Origin: Patulibacter americanus DSM 16676
Lineage (GTDB): Bacteria; Actinomycetota; Thermoleophilia; Solirubrobacterales; Solirubrobacteraceae
Direction: 5' to 3'
DNA length: 64,000 nucleotides
Assembly (NCBI RefSeq): GCF_000420025.1
Contig: NZ_ATUD01000003.1
Location: 124,001 to 188,000, forward strand
The notes under the pieces are model-generated. The model searched no databases, was not told the DNA's origin, and saw nothing but the letters and a program-made list of their open reading frames with translations. A program made the translations under genes and the position numbers. Of the stretch, positions 1 through 7,801 are shown piece after piece; the stretch's first letter is position 1, and each line of letters starts with the position of its first letter.

Positions 1-395
1 GAGCCGACGCCGGGGACGATCTCGTACGGCAGGTCCATCCGCCGGCAGGCGTTGATCTGCTCGTGCAGCGTGGCGTAGACGGACGGATCCCCGGACTGCA
101 GCCGGCAGACCGTCAGGCCCTCGCGGCGTGCGCGCGCGAAGAGCTGGATGACGTCCTCGAGCGTGTGGTCGTCGCTCGTGAAGATCTCGGCGTCGGGGCG
201 CGCGTGCTCCATCACCTCGGGGGGGACGAGGCTGCGGGGCCACACGACGACGTCGGCCTCGCCGAGCACCCGCGCGCCGCGCAGCGTGATGAGGTCTGCC
301 GCGCCGGGGCCGGCGCCGACGAAGACGACCCGCCCGCGGGAGCCGTCGTCGGCGGGGTCGTCGACCGTCTCCGGGGTGTTCTCCGGCGTGCTCAC
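1..395 (-). CDS. cobM: Precorrin-4 C11-methyltransferase CobM/CbiF (partial, N-terminal part)
   Basis: About the first 131 residues of a SAM-dependent tetrapyrrole methylase that methylates C-11 of precorrin-4 during corrin-ring synthesis in the cytoplasm. After an Asp/Pro-rich leader of about 22 residues the frame shows the glycine-rich VGAGPGAADLITLRGAR fold start, then LQSGDPSVYATLHEQ and PYEIVPGVGS, all characteristic of the CobM/CbiF subgroup. The GTG start at 395 overlaps the stop of the upstream gene as GTGA (392-395), so it is the third gene of a coupled run behind the chelatase and amidotransferase-like genes. The C-terminal half is outside the window. Confidence 0.88.
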   Translation of the reverse strand, partial: MSTPENTPETVDDPADDGSRGRVVFVGAGPGAADLITLRGARVLGEADVVVWPRSLVPPEVMEHARPDAEIFTSDDHTLEDVIQLFARARREGLTVCRLQSGDPSVYATLHEQINACRRMDLPYEIVPGVG

Positions 396-991
396 GCGCG
401 CACCCCCGCGGCGTCGAGCAGGTGCGCGACCCGCTCCAGCGTCCAGGGGACGACGATCAGGCTCGCGTGCAGGCCCGGGGCGGCCCAGCCCTCGGGGCGC
501 CCCGCGAGCCTCCAGGCGGGCGTGTCGCCGGCGGTGACGTCGAGGGCGATCGCGGCGGAGGGCCGTCCGACGCGGCGCTCCCCGGCGCGGTGCAGCGGCC
601 CGTCGCCGGCGGCGGTGAGCTCGACGGCGTCGGGCACGCCGCCCCGTCCGGCGCGGGCGACGGCGGGCAGGAGGTCGCACATGGCCTGGTCGTCCAGGCG
701 CTCGGTCAGGTAGGCCACCCCGCCGCCTTCGGCGACGATCGGCGCGCCGCGGCGGTGCAGCGCGACGACGGAGGCCCGCAGCGCGGCGTTGCCGGAAAGC
801 CCCTCGGCGTGCGGCACCGGGGCACCGTCGCCGAGCACGAACGCGACCGCGTCGTCGGGGAGCGCGGCGTCCGAGGCCAGGTCGACGGTCTGCAGCGCGG
901 CGCCCAGGACGGTCAGCGCCTCGCGCAGCGGCCGCGGCGGGTCGAGCAGCGCGGGACCGCCCGCGACGGCGACGACGGGACGGGGGCTCAT
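392..991 (-). CDS. CobB/CbiA glutamine-amidotransferase-like domain protein lacking the catalytic cysteine
   Basis: A 199-residue protein that follows the C-terminal class I glutaminase domain of cobyrinate a,c-diamide synthase (CobB/CbiA). It has the ALPDDAVAFVLGDGAPVPHA segment (family: LP...lGGGyPE), then PIVAEGGGVAYL at residues 84-95 where the family has P-V-x-A-E-C-G-G-L-x-Y-L, then MCDLLP and finally LHASL near residue 174. The nucleophile Cys is Gly-89 here, while a histidine (His-175) is kept near the usual catalytic position. The N-terminal P-loop synthetase domain is absent. Its ATG (991) overlaps the chelatase stop as ATGA. The family relation is clear to me. A working glutaminase is unlikely, so it may be a scaffold, an ammonia-using partner or a decayed duplicate; a full-length CobB could exist elsewhere. 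Confidence 0.72.
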   Translation of the reverse strand: MSPRPVVAVAGGPALLDPPRPLREALTVLGAALQTVDLASDAALPDDAVAFVLGDGAPVPHAEGLSGNAALRASVVALHRRGAPIVAEGGGVAYLTERLDDQAMCDLLPAVARAGRGGVPDAVELTAAGDGPLHRAGERRVGRPSAAIALDVTAGDTPAWRLAGRPEGWAAPGLHASLIVVPWTLERVAHLLDAAGVRA

Positions 992-3387
992 ACGGGGGCT
1001 CCGGCGACGGGGATGCGCGAGGGGACGGGCCGGCGGCGGGTCGCCGGGTCCGGCTCGCCGGTCAGGACGCTCACGGGCAGCAGCCGGGCGCCGGCGGCGT
1101 CGGCGATGCGGCGGCCGAGGCCGAGGCGCACGCGCCCCTGCTCCGCGTCGAAGACGACGACGCCGTCGGCGGTCCGGCCGAGGCCCTCGGCGGCGCGCTC
1201 GGCGGCGTGCAGCCCGGCCTTCCCGCCCGACGCACGCCCGTCCGTGACGACGACGCAGAGGGAGCGGCGCTGCGGGTCGCGGCGGCGGTGGGCGGCGATG
1301 AGGGTGGTCGCGGCGCCGAGGCCGGCGGCCAGCGGGGTGCCGCCGCCCGTGGGCAGCCGGCGCAGGCGCTCCGCGGCGCGCTCGACGGAGCTCGTCGGCT
1401 CGAGCACCACCTCGGCCCGTCCGCCGCGGAACGCGACGACGGCCACGCGGTCACGGCGCTGGTAGGCGTCCATGAGCAGGCCGAGCGCCGCGTCCTTCAC
1501 GGCGACCATCCGCTTGCGCGCGCCCATGGAGCCGGAGGCGTCGACGCAGAAGACGACCAGCGTGCCCTCGCGGCCGGCGCGGATCGGCGTGCGGTGGTCC
1601 TCGGTCCGGACGTCGATGCGGGGGCGGGACGTGCCGGCGCCCGGAGCGTCGGAGGTGCGTCCGGTCCGAGCCGCCGTCGCGCCGCGCAACGCGGCCGCGC
1701 GCAGCGTCGCGGGGACGGCCAGGTCGTCCGTGGCGTGCTCTCGCAGGCGCACGTCGACGGGCTGTCCGTGGTCGCCGCTCGTGCGGCCGCGGCGACCGGC
1801 CACGCCGCCGCGTCCGCCGCGGGCGAGGGAGAGCAGCGAGCCGACGCCGGAGCCCGCACCCGCGCCGGCCGGAGCGTCCGTGCGCTCGCGTGCGGCGGCG
1901 CCGGGGCGGAAGGGGCGCTCCTCGGTCCCGCCGGGCGGGACGGGGGCGTTCGGCGCGGACCCGGTGGCCTGCTCGGCCGCGTCGCCGGACGGGGCGTCGC
2001 CCGCCTCGGCGGCTGGGCCGTCGGTACCCGGGGCGTCGTCGGGCCGCCCGGCGTCGTCGGGGCGCCCGCCGGCGTCGGTGCCCTGCGGCGCGTCGCCCTG
2101 CGGGCCGGGGTCGGGGCCGGAGCCGTCCCCGGGGGTGCCGCCGTCGGGCCCGGACGCGCCCGGGCCGGCGGGACCGGAGTCCTCGGGGCCGCCGTCCGGA
2201 CCGCCGTCGCCGGCGTCCCCGCCGTCGCCCGCGTCCCCGTCCTCCGGGGCGTCGTCCGGCAGGTCGTCCTTCGCCTGCTCCAGGGCCTCGTCCAGCTCCT
2301 GCGGCTCCAGACCGGGCGGGTCGAGCGGGCCGCGGCGGCGGCGGTGGGGGAGGGTGAGGAGCAGCGCGTCGTGGACGTCCTGCTCCTCCACGTCGGTGCG
2401 GCCCTCGAGCGCGGCGATCGCGCGGGCGCAGCGGGCGGCCACGATGTCGGCGCGCATCCCGTCGACGCCCAGGCGCGCGCAGGCACCCGTGATCAGCCGC
2501 AGCATCCGGTCGCCGAGGACCACGCGGGGCAGTAGCGCGGCGGCCGTGGCGATCGTGGCGGCGACGCGCTCGTCCTCCGCGCGGAAGCGCTCCACGAACG
2601 CCTGGGGGTCAGCCTCGTAGGCCAGGCGTCGCCGCACGACCTCGGCGCGCACGGCCGGATCCGTCGACCCGACGACGGTCACGGAGAGCCCGAAGCGGTC
2701 CAGCAGCTGCGGCCGCAGGTCGCCCTCCTCCGGGTTCATCGTGCCGACGAGCACGAACCGCGCGGGGTGGCGCAGCGAGACGCCGTCGCGCTCGACGACG
2801 GCCGTGCCCTGGGCGGCGGCGTCGAGCAGCACGTCGACGAGGTGGTCGCCGAGGAGATTGACCTCGTCGACGTAGAGGATCCCCCGGTGCGCGCGGGCGA
2901 GCAGCCCCGGCTGGAGCACCGCGCGGCCGTCCTGCAGCGCGCGCTCCAGGTCGAGCGTGCCGACGACGCGGTCGACGGTCGCGCCGACGGGCAGCTCGAC
3001 GAGCGTCGCGGCCCGGCGCTGCACGCCGTCGATGCCGGCGGGATCCTCGCCGGCCCGGACCCGCGCCAGGCGGCCGTCCGCGACGAACGCCTCGGCCTCG
3101 GCGCTCGGGGAGCGGTCGGCCTCGTCCGGCGCCGCACCGTACGGGTCGCCGGCGATGACGTCGACGGCGGGCAGCAGCGTCTCGAGCGCGCGGACGGCCG
3201 TCGTCTTCGCCGTCCCGCGCTCGCCGCGCACGAGCACGCCGCCCACGTCGGGGGCCACCGCGTTGATGAGGAGCGCCCGCCGGAGGTCGTCCTGGCCGAC
3301 GAGGGCGGTGAAGGGGAAGCGGGCCGGGACCAAGGGGCAGCGGACGCTAGCAGCGGACCCGCAGAAGGCCTCCGTGCCGCCAATCAC
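988..3387 (-). CDS. ChlI-ChlD fusion: AAA+/VWA subunit of a cobalt/magnesium-type chelatase
   Basis: A 799-residue fusion. The N-terminal ~350 residues are a ChlI/BchI AAA+ motor (FTALVGQDDLRRALLINA, Walker A GERGTAKTT, ILYVDEVNLL Walker B region, VLVGTMNPEEGDLRPQLLDRFGL sensor). A long Gly/Pro/Asp low-complexity linker follows (about residues 365-500). The C-terminus is a VWA domain with the MIDAS motif CVDASGSMGARK. Such proteins drive ATP-dependent metal insertion together with CobN or ChlH, and cobN lies at 27.8-32.0 kb, so I infer cobalt insertion. Start GTG 3387 follows TTTGAG; a TTG at 3333 just before the first conserved residues is an alternative. The stop overlaps the next gene (ATGA). 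Confidence 0.85.
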   Translation of the reverse strand: MIGGTEAFCGSAASVRCPLVPARFPFTALVGQDDLRRALLINAVAPDVGGVLVRGERGTAKTTAVRALETLLPAVDVIAGDPYGAAPDEADRSPSAEAEAFVADGRLARVRAGEDPAGIDGVQRRAATLVELPVGATVDRVVGTLDLERALQDGRAVLQPGLLARAHRGILYVDEVNLLGDHLVDVLLDAAAQGTAVVERDGVSLRHPARFVLVGTMNPEEGDLRPQLLDRFGLSVTVVGSTDPAVRAEVVRRRLAYEADPQAFVERFRAEDERVAATIATAAALLPRVVLGDRMLRLITGACARLGVDGMRADIVAARCARAIAALEGRTDVEEQDVHDALLLTLPHRRRRGPLDPPGLEPQELDEALEQAKDDLPDDAPEDGDAGDGGDAGDGGPDGGPEDSGPAGPGASGPDGGTPGDGSGPDPGPQGDAPQGTDAGGRPDDAGRPDDAPGTDGPAAEAGDAPSGDAAEQATGSAPNAPVPPGGTEERPFRPGAAARERTDAPAGAGAGSGVGSLLSLARGGRGGVAGRRGRTSGDHGQPVDVRLREHATDDLAVPATLRAAALRGATAARTGRTSDAPGAGTSRPRIDVRTEDHRTPIRAGREGTLVVFCVDASGSMGARKRMVAVKDAALGLLMDAYQRRDRVAVVAFRGGRAEVVLEPTSSVERAAERLRRLPTGGGTPLAAGLGAATTLIAAHRRRDPQRRSLCVVVTDGRASGGKAGLHAAERAAEGLGRTADGVVVFDAEQGRVRLGLGRRIADAAGARLLPVSVLTGEPDPATRRRPVPSRIPVAGAPV

Positions 3388-3466
3388 CTCAAAGCCCGCG
3401 GGATTCAGGCATTATGGTTCGCCGCCGTCGCCCGCGGGCCTCGCCCGCCCGGGCCGGGGTGCCTCG
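3388..3466. promoter_or_regulatory. Divergent promoter region between the chelatase gene and metN
   Basis: A short AT-richer patch (ATTCAGGCATTATGG, 3404-3418) stands out in this GC-rich DNA. On the minus strand it gives CATAAT at 3416-3411, a near-consensus -10 placed 23 bases before the chelatase GTG. On the plus strand TATGGT (3413-3418) could serve metN. No convincing -35 is visible, and I see neither a cobalamin nor a SAM riboswitch core. Confidence 0.35.
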
Positions 3467-4540
3467 GTGGCGACGCCCCTCACCGTGATCCACGTCGACG
3501 ACCTGACCAAGACCTTCCGCCGCGACGGCCGCGACACCCGCGTGCTCGACGGCGTGACGCTGCACGTGGACACCGGCGCCATCGCCGGCGTCGTCGGCCC
3601 CAGCGGCGCGGGCAAGAGCACGCTGGCGCGCTGCGTCAACCTGCTCGAGCGCCCGACCTCGGGCCGGATCACGGTCGCCGGCCAGGACCTCACGGCCCTC
3701 GGCGACCGGGACCTGCAGGCCGCGCGCCGCCGCATCGGCACGATCTTCCAGTCGGCAAGCCTGCTCTCCTCGCGCACGGCCGAGGCGAACGTCGCGCTGC
3801 CGCTCGAGCTCGCGGGCGTCGCGCGCGCCGAGCGCCGCACGCGCACCGCCGAGCTGCTCGAGCGCGTCGGCTTGACGGACCACGCGACGGCCTACCCCGC
3901 GCAGCTCTCCGGCGGCCAGCGCCAGCGCGTCGGCATCGCCCGCGCCCTCGCGCTGCGCCCCGACGTGCTGCTCTCGGACGAGGCCACCTCGGGCCTGGAC
4001 CCGGACACGACCCGCTCGATCCTCGCCCTGCTGCGGGGCCTGCGCGACGACCTGGGCCTGACGATCCTCCTCATCACGCACGAGATGGACGTCGTGCGCG
4101 ACATCTGCGACCAGGTCGCGCTGCTCCGCGACGGCCGTGTCGTCGAGCAGGGTGCGATCGCCGACCTCGTCACGGACCCGGCCTCGGCTCTGGGCCGCGG
4201 CCTCGTCCCCGTGCGCCCCGCCGCCGACGCCGCCGGCCGTTCCGCGTGGCGCGTGACCTACGGCCGCACCGACGTCGACCCTGGCTGGATCGGCGCGCTG
4301 CAGGCGGAGCTCGGCACGCCCGTCGAGCTGCTCGGCGCGCACGTCGAGGCCGTGGACGGCCGCGCGGCCGGGCACGTCACGCTCGCCGTCGCCGATCCGG
4401 CCGTCGACCTGGCGCCCCGCCTCGCGCCGCGCGGCCTGCACGCCGAGCGCGTCGCGGCGACCGCCGAGGAGTCCGCCCCGCCGCCCGAGGTCGCCGACCT
4501 CGTCGCGGCCCCCGCACCGACCGACGAGGAGTCCGCATGA
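3467..4540 (+). CDS. metN: Methionine ABC transporter ATP-binding protein MetN
   Basis: The 357-residue ATPase that powers D/L-methionine uptake at the inner face of the membrane. Walker A GPSGAGKST is at residues 44-52, signature LSGGQ at 147-151, and Walker B LLSDEATSGLDP ends near 179. The C-terminal ~100 residues look like the NIL domain that binds methionine and causes trans-inhibition in this family. I chose the GTG at 3467 because homology begins immediately after it (VIHVDDLTKTF). It is the first gene of metNIQ, and its stop overlaps metI as ATGA. Confidence 0.93.
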   Translation: MATPLTVIHVDDLTKTFRRDGRDTRVLDGVTLHVDTGAIAGVVGPSGAGKSTLARCVNLLERPTSGRITVAGQDLTALGDRDLQAARRRIGTIFQSASLLSSRTAEANVALPLELAGVARAERRTRTAELLERVGLTDHATAYPAQLSGGQRQRVGIARALALRPDVLLSDEATSGLDPDTTRSILALLRGLRDDLGLTILLITHEMDVVRDICDQVALLRDGRVVEQGAIADLVTDPASALGRGLVPVRPAADAAGRSAWRVTYGRTDVDPGWIGALQAELGTPVELLGAHVEAVDGRAAGHVTLAVADPAVDLAPRLAPRGLHAERVAATAEESAPPPEVADLVAAPAPTDEESA

Positions 4541-5217
4541 GCCCCGCCCTCGCCGCCGCCACCCCGTGGGACGAGCTGTGGCCCCTGATCCGCCCCGCGC
4601 TGGGCGAGACGATGCAGATGATCGTCATCTCGACGGTCATCACCGGCGTCCTCGGCCTGCTGCTCGGCGTCCTCCTGCACACGACGGGCCGCGACGGCCT
4701 CCGCCCGCTGCCGCCGGTCAACGCCGTCCTCGGCCTGGTCATCGGCATCGGCCGCTCGGTGCCCTTCATCGTGCTGCTCGCGGCGATCATCCCGTTCACG
4801 CGGCTCGTCGTCGGCACGTCGCTGGGCACGAAGGCGGTGATCGTCCCGTTGGTCGTGGCGATGACCCCGTTCTACGCCCGGGTCGTCGAGGGCGCGCTGC
4901 GCGAGGTCCCGCGCGAGCTCATCGAGATGGCCCGCGCCGCCGGCGCCTCCCGCGCACAGACGGTCTCGAAGGTGCTCCTGCGCGAGGCCGCGCCGGGCCT
5001 CGTCGGCGGCCTCACGATCACCCTCGTCGCCATCGTCGGGTTCTCCGCGATGGCCGGCACCGTGGGCGGCGGCGGCCTCGGCGCCCTCGCGATCGACTAC
5101 GGCTACAACCGCTACGACGGCAACGTGATGCTGGCCACCGTCGTGCTGCTCGTGGTGATCGTCCAGATCTTCCAGTTCGTCGGCGACCTCGTGGTCCGCC
5201 GCATCTCGCACCGATGA
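4537..5217 (+). CDS. metI: Methionine ABC transporter permease MetI
   Basis: A 226-residue permease with about five hydrophobic helices. The cytoplasmic coupling loop EVPRELIEMARAAGASRAQT carries the EAA-type motif that docks on the ATPase. The segment IGRSVPFIVLLAAIIPFTR is characteristic of MetI. Start ATG 4537 overlaps the metN stop. The stop at 5217 overlaps an upstream in-frame ATG (5214) of metQ, so the three genes are one transcriptional and probably translationally coupled unit. Confidence 0.93.
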   Translation: MSPALAAATPWDELWPLIRPALGETMQMIVISTVITGVLGLLLGVLLHTTGRDGLRPLPPVNAVLGLVIGIGRSVPFIVLLAAIIPFTRLVVGTSLGTKAVIVPLVVAMTPFYARVVEGALREVPRELIEMARAAGASRAQTVSKVLLREAAPGLVGGLTITLVAIVGFSAMAGTVGGGGLGALAIDYGYNRYDGNVMLATVVLLVVIVQIFQFVGDLVVRRISHR

Positions 5218-5243
5218 CGTTCCCTCACAGAGAGACCCACCCC

Positions 5244-6095
5244 ATGCACGTACGCCTGCGCGCTCTCCTCGCGCTCGTCGCCGCCGCCCTCCTCGGCCTC
5301 GGGCTGACGGCCTGCGGCTCCGACGACGAGGGCTCCGCCGACTCCGGCGCCAAGGCCGACACGAACGCACCGCTGAAGGTCGGCGCGAGCCCCGTCCCGC
5401 ACGCCGAGATCCTCGACTTCGTCCAGAAGAACCTCGCCGAGAAGGCGGGCCTGAAGCTCGAGGTCAAGACGTACGACGACTACATCCAGCCCAACGTGGC
5501 GCTCGAGGAGGGACAGCTCGACGCGAACTACTTCCAGACCGTCCCGTACCTGGACGCGCAGAAGGAGGACAACCCGGACTACGACGACCTCGTCGCCCTG
5601 AAGCCGGTGCACCTCGAGCCGCTCGGCATCTACTCCAAGAAGTTCCAGGACATCGCGCAGGTCCCCAGCGGCGCGACCGTGACGCTGTCGAACGACCCGG
5701 CCAACGAGGCCCGCGGCCTCAAGTTGCTCCAGCAGGCCGGCCTCGTGAAGCTCAAGGCCGACGCGCCCGCCAACGCGACGCCGCGGGACCTCGAGAGCAA
5801 CCCGAAGGACCTGAAGTTCCAGACGATCGCGCCGGCCAACCTGCCGCGGACGCTCGACGACACCGACATCTCGGTCATCAACGGCAACTACGCCATCGAG
5901 GCCGACCTGACGCCCGCGAAGGACGCCCTCGTCCTCGAGTCGCCGAAGGACAACCCGAACGCGAACCTCGTCGTCGTGCAGAAGGACAAGCAGTCCGACC
6001 CGCGCGTCCAGAAGCTCGAGGAGCTCCTGCACTCGCCCGAGGTGAAGAAGTTCATCGAGGACAAGTACCAGGGCTCGGTCATCCCGAGCTTCTAG
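5244..6095 (+). CDS. metQ: Methionine-binding lipoprotein MetQ/NlpA family
   Basis: A 283-residue substrate-binding lipoprotein. The N-terminus has basic residues, a hydrophobic stretch and the lipobox LTACG, so Cys should be lipidated and the protein anchored outside the membrane. The body matches the NlpA/MetQ fold: PLKVGASPVPHAEIL, the DANYFQTVPYL segment, SNDPANEARGLKLLQ and VINGNYAIEADL. Start at ATG 5244 puts the signal peptide at the very N-terminus and has a purine-rich AGAGAG upstream. An ATG at 5214 overlapping the metI stop would add ten residues. Last gene of metNIQ. Confidence 0.93.
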   Translation: MHVRLRALLALVAAALLGLGLTACGSDDEGSADSGAKADTNAPLKVGASPVPHAEILDFVQKNLAEKAGLKLEVKTYDDYIQPNVALEEGQLDANYFQTVPYLDAQKEDNPDYDDLVALKPVHLEPLGIYSKKFQDIAQVPSGATVTLSNDPANEARGLKLLQQAGLVKLKADAPANATPRDLESNPKDLKFQTIAPANLPRTLDDTDISVINGNYAIEADLTPAKDALVLESPKDNPNANLVVVQKDKQSDPRVQKLEELLHSPEVKKFIEDKYQGSVIPSF

Positions 6096-6102
6096 TCCTC
6101 AC

Positions 6103-6182
6103 CCGCCGTCCGCGAGCAGCGAACGGCGGACCCCGCACCCGCGCCCGCCGCGCACCCCGGACTCCCGGGGCGCCGGCGGGCG
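6103..6182. terminator. Two hairpins between convergent metQ and sugar porter genes
   Basis: A first stem pairs CCGCCGT (6103-6109) with ACGGCGG (6123-6129). A second, stronger one pairs CGCCCGCCG (6142-6150) with CGGCGGGCG (6174-6182) and has an inner CCCCGG/CCGGGG stem. They lie between two convergent stop codons, so they can end transcription from both sides. There is no long T tract, as is usual in such high-GC genomes. Confidence 0.6.
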
Positions 6183-6196
6183 TTCTGCGTTCCGCC

Positions 6197-7618
6197 CTAC
6201 ATGTCCTCGAGCTCGCGCCCCTTCGTCTCCGTCACGGCCTTCCAGACGAAGATGATCGAGACGAACGCGAACGCGGTGTAGAGGCCGTAGGCCAGCGCGA
6301 GCGAGACGGAGGACAGGGACGGGAACGTCGTCGTGATGATGAAGTTCGCGATCCACTGCGACGCGGCCGCGACCGCCAGCGCCGTCGCGCGGATGCGGTT
6401 GTTGAACATCTCGCCGAGCAGCACCCAGACCGCCGGGCCCCAGGACGTCGCGAAGGACACGACGAAGAGGTTCGCCGAGATCAGCGCGATCACGCCGCGG
6501 GTGCCCTCGAGGCTCGGCTCGCCGTCGACGATCGGCGCGGTGCCGAAGTTGATCGCCAGGGCGCCGAGGGTGATGAACATGCCGATCGAGCCGAAGAGCA
6601 GCAGCGGCTTGCGGCCGACCTTGTCCACGAGCGCGATCGCCACGAGCGTCGAGACGATGTTCACGACCGACGTGATGACGCTCGTGATCATGGAATCCGA
6701 CTCGGAGAAGCCGACGCTCTGCCACAGCTGGGAGCTGTAGTAGAAGATCACGTTGATGCCGACGGCCTGCTGGAAGACGGACAGCAGGATGCCGACCCAG
6801 ACGATCGGCAACAGGCCGAACTTCGGGCCGCGCAGGTCGCGCACGCGGATCTGACCCTCGCCCCGCAGGGTGCGCCCGATCTCGCGGATGCGGCTGTCGG
6901 GGTCGCCGCCGACGAACCGCTTGAGGACCGTGCGGGCCTCCTTCTCGCGGTGGTGGGCGACGAGGTAGCGGGGCGACTCCGGGATCTGCAGGGCCAGCAC
7001 GCCGTAGACGATGGCCGGCACCGCGCCCGCGAGGAACATCCAGCGCCACGCCTCGAGGCCGAGCCAGAGGTCGTTCGAGGCGCCGCCCGCGGCCTCGGCG
7101 ATGAAGTAGTCCGACAGCAGGGCGACGAAGATGCCGACGACGATCGCCAGCTGCTGGAGCGAGCCGAGCCGGCCGCGCAGGCTGGCCGGCGCGATCTCCG
7201 CGATGTACGCCGGGGCGATAACGGACGCCGACCCGATCGCGGCGCCGCCGACGAGGCGCCAGAACGCGAGGTCGATCCACGAGAACGCGAGCATCGACCC
7301 GACGGCGCTGAGGATGAACACCCCGGCGGTGATGACCATGACGCGGATGCGGCCGTAGCGATCGGCGATCCGGCCGGCGTACCAGGCGCCGACCGCTGCA
7401 CCGAGCAGCGCGATCGCGACGACGAAGCCCTGGACGAAGGAGCCCAGGCCGAACTCGTCCTTGATCGCGGCGGTCGCGCCGTTGATGACGGAGGAGTCGA
7501 AGCCGAAGAGGAATCCGCCGAGCGCCGCCACGCCCGACGTGAGGACCACCCTTGAGACGTGGAGGTCGTCGTCGGGCTCCTCGGTCTCGGTCTCGGTCTC
7601 GGGGGGTGGGGTCGACAT
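6197..7618 (-). CDS. MFS sugar porter family transporter (proton-coupled sugar uptake)
   Basis: A 473-residue major facilitator protein of the sugar porter subfamily with about 12 membrane helices. Visible signatures are GGFLFGFDSSVINGA in helix 1, GRIADRYGRIR after helix 2, YIAEIAPASLRGRLGSLQQL, PESPRYLV in the central loop, QQAVGINVIFYYS in helix 7 and the C-terminal TETKGRELEDM (family PETKG). The N-terminal 20 residues are acidic and cytoplasmic. The substrate cannot be told from sequence; xylose, glucose or inositol are typical. It stands alone between terminators and a divergent SDR gene. Confidence 0.88.
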   Translation of the reverse strand: MSTPPPETETETEEPDDDLHVSRVVLTSGVAALGGFLFGFDSSVINGATAAIKDEFGLGSFVQGFVVAIALLGAAVGAWYAGRIADRYGRIRVMVITAGVFILSAVGSMLAFSWIDLAFWRLVGGAAIGSASVIAPAYIAEIAPASLRGRLGSLQQLAIVVGIFVALLSDYFIAEAAGGASNDLWLGLEAWRWMFLAGAVPAIVYGVLALQIPESPRYLVAHHREKEARTVLKRFVGGDPDSRIREIGRTLRGEGQIRVRDLRGPKFGLLPIVWVGILLSVFQQAVGINVIFYYSSQLWQSVGFSESDSMITSVITSVVNIVSTLVAIALVDKVGRKPLLLFGSIGMFITLGALAINFGTAPIVDGEPSLEGTRGVIALISANLFVVSFATSWGPAVWVLLGEMFNNRIRATALAVAAASQWIANFIITTTFPSLSSVSLALAYGLYTAFAFVSIIFVWKAVTETKGRELEDM

Positions 7619-7730
7619 GCGGCGATCCTACGCCCCGACCTCCCCGGCCACTTGTGTCAACCAACTGTGCGGTGTCCGCCCGTTCGCCGCCGCACCGCGC
7701 CGAGCGCGGGGGTGCCGCCCAGGACGACGG

Positions 7731-7755
7731 GGCCTACCGGCCAGTAGGGGCCCCG
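7731..7755. repeat. Imperfect inverted repeat in the divergent sugar-porter/SDR intergenic region
   Basis: CTACCGGCCAGTAG (7734-7747) is a palindrome apart from one symmetric mismatch pair, and it is flanked by GGGGCC and GGGGCCCC, giving a longer imperfect dyad. It sits about 55 bases before the SDR start and 115 before the porter start, where an operator would be expected. No regulator is adjacent, so this is only a candidate site. Confidence 0.25.
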
Positions 7756-7801
7756 GCCCGGCGCGGTCCCACGTGAACCTACGGTGCAGTAGCCTGCCGG
7801 G

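Noticed and set aside
3388-3466. Possible SAM or cobalamin riboswitch before metN or the chelatase gene
   Set aside because: The region is under 80 bases and lacks the conserved cores of either class.
7734-7797. CTACGGTGCAGTAG before the SDR gene as a fifth TetR site
   Set aside because: The second half reads AGTA instead of CGTA, and the position is 26 kb from the TetR gene. Too weak to include in that regulon.
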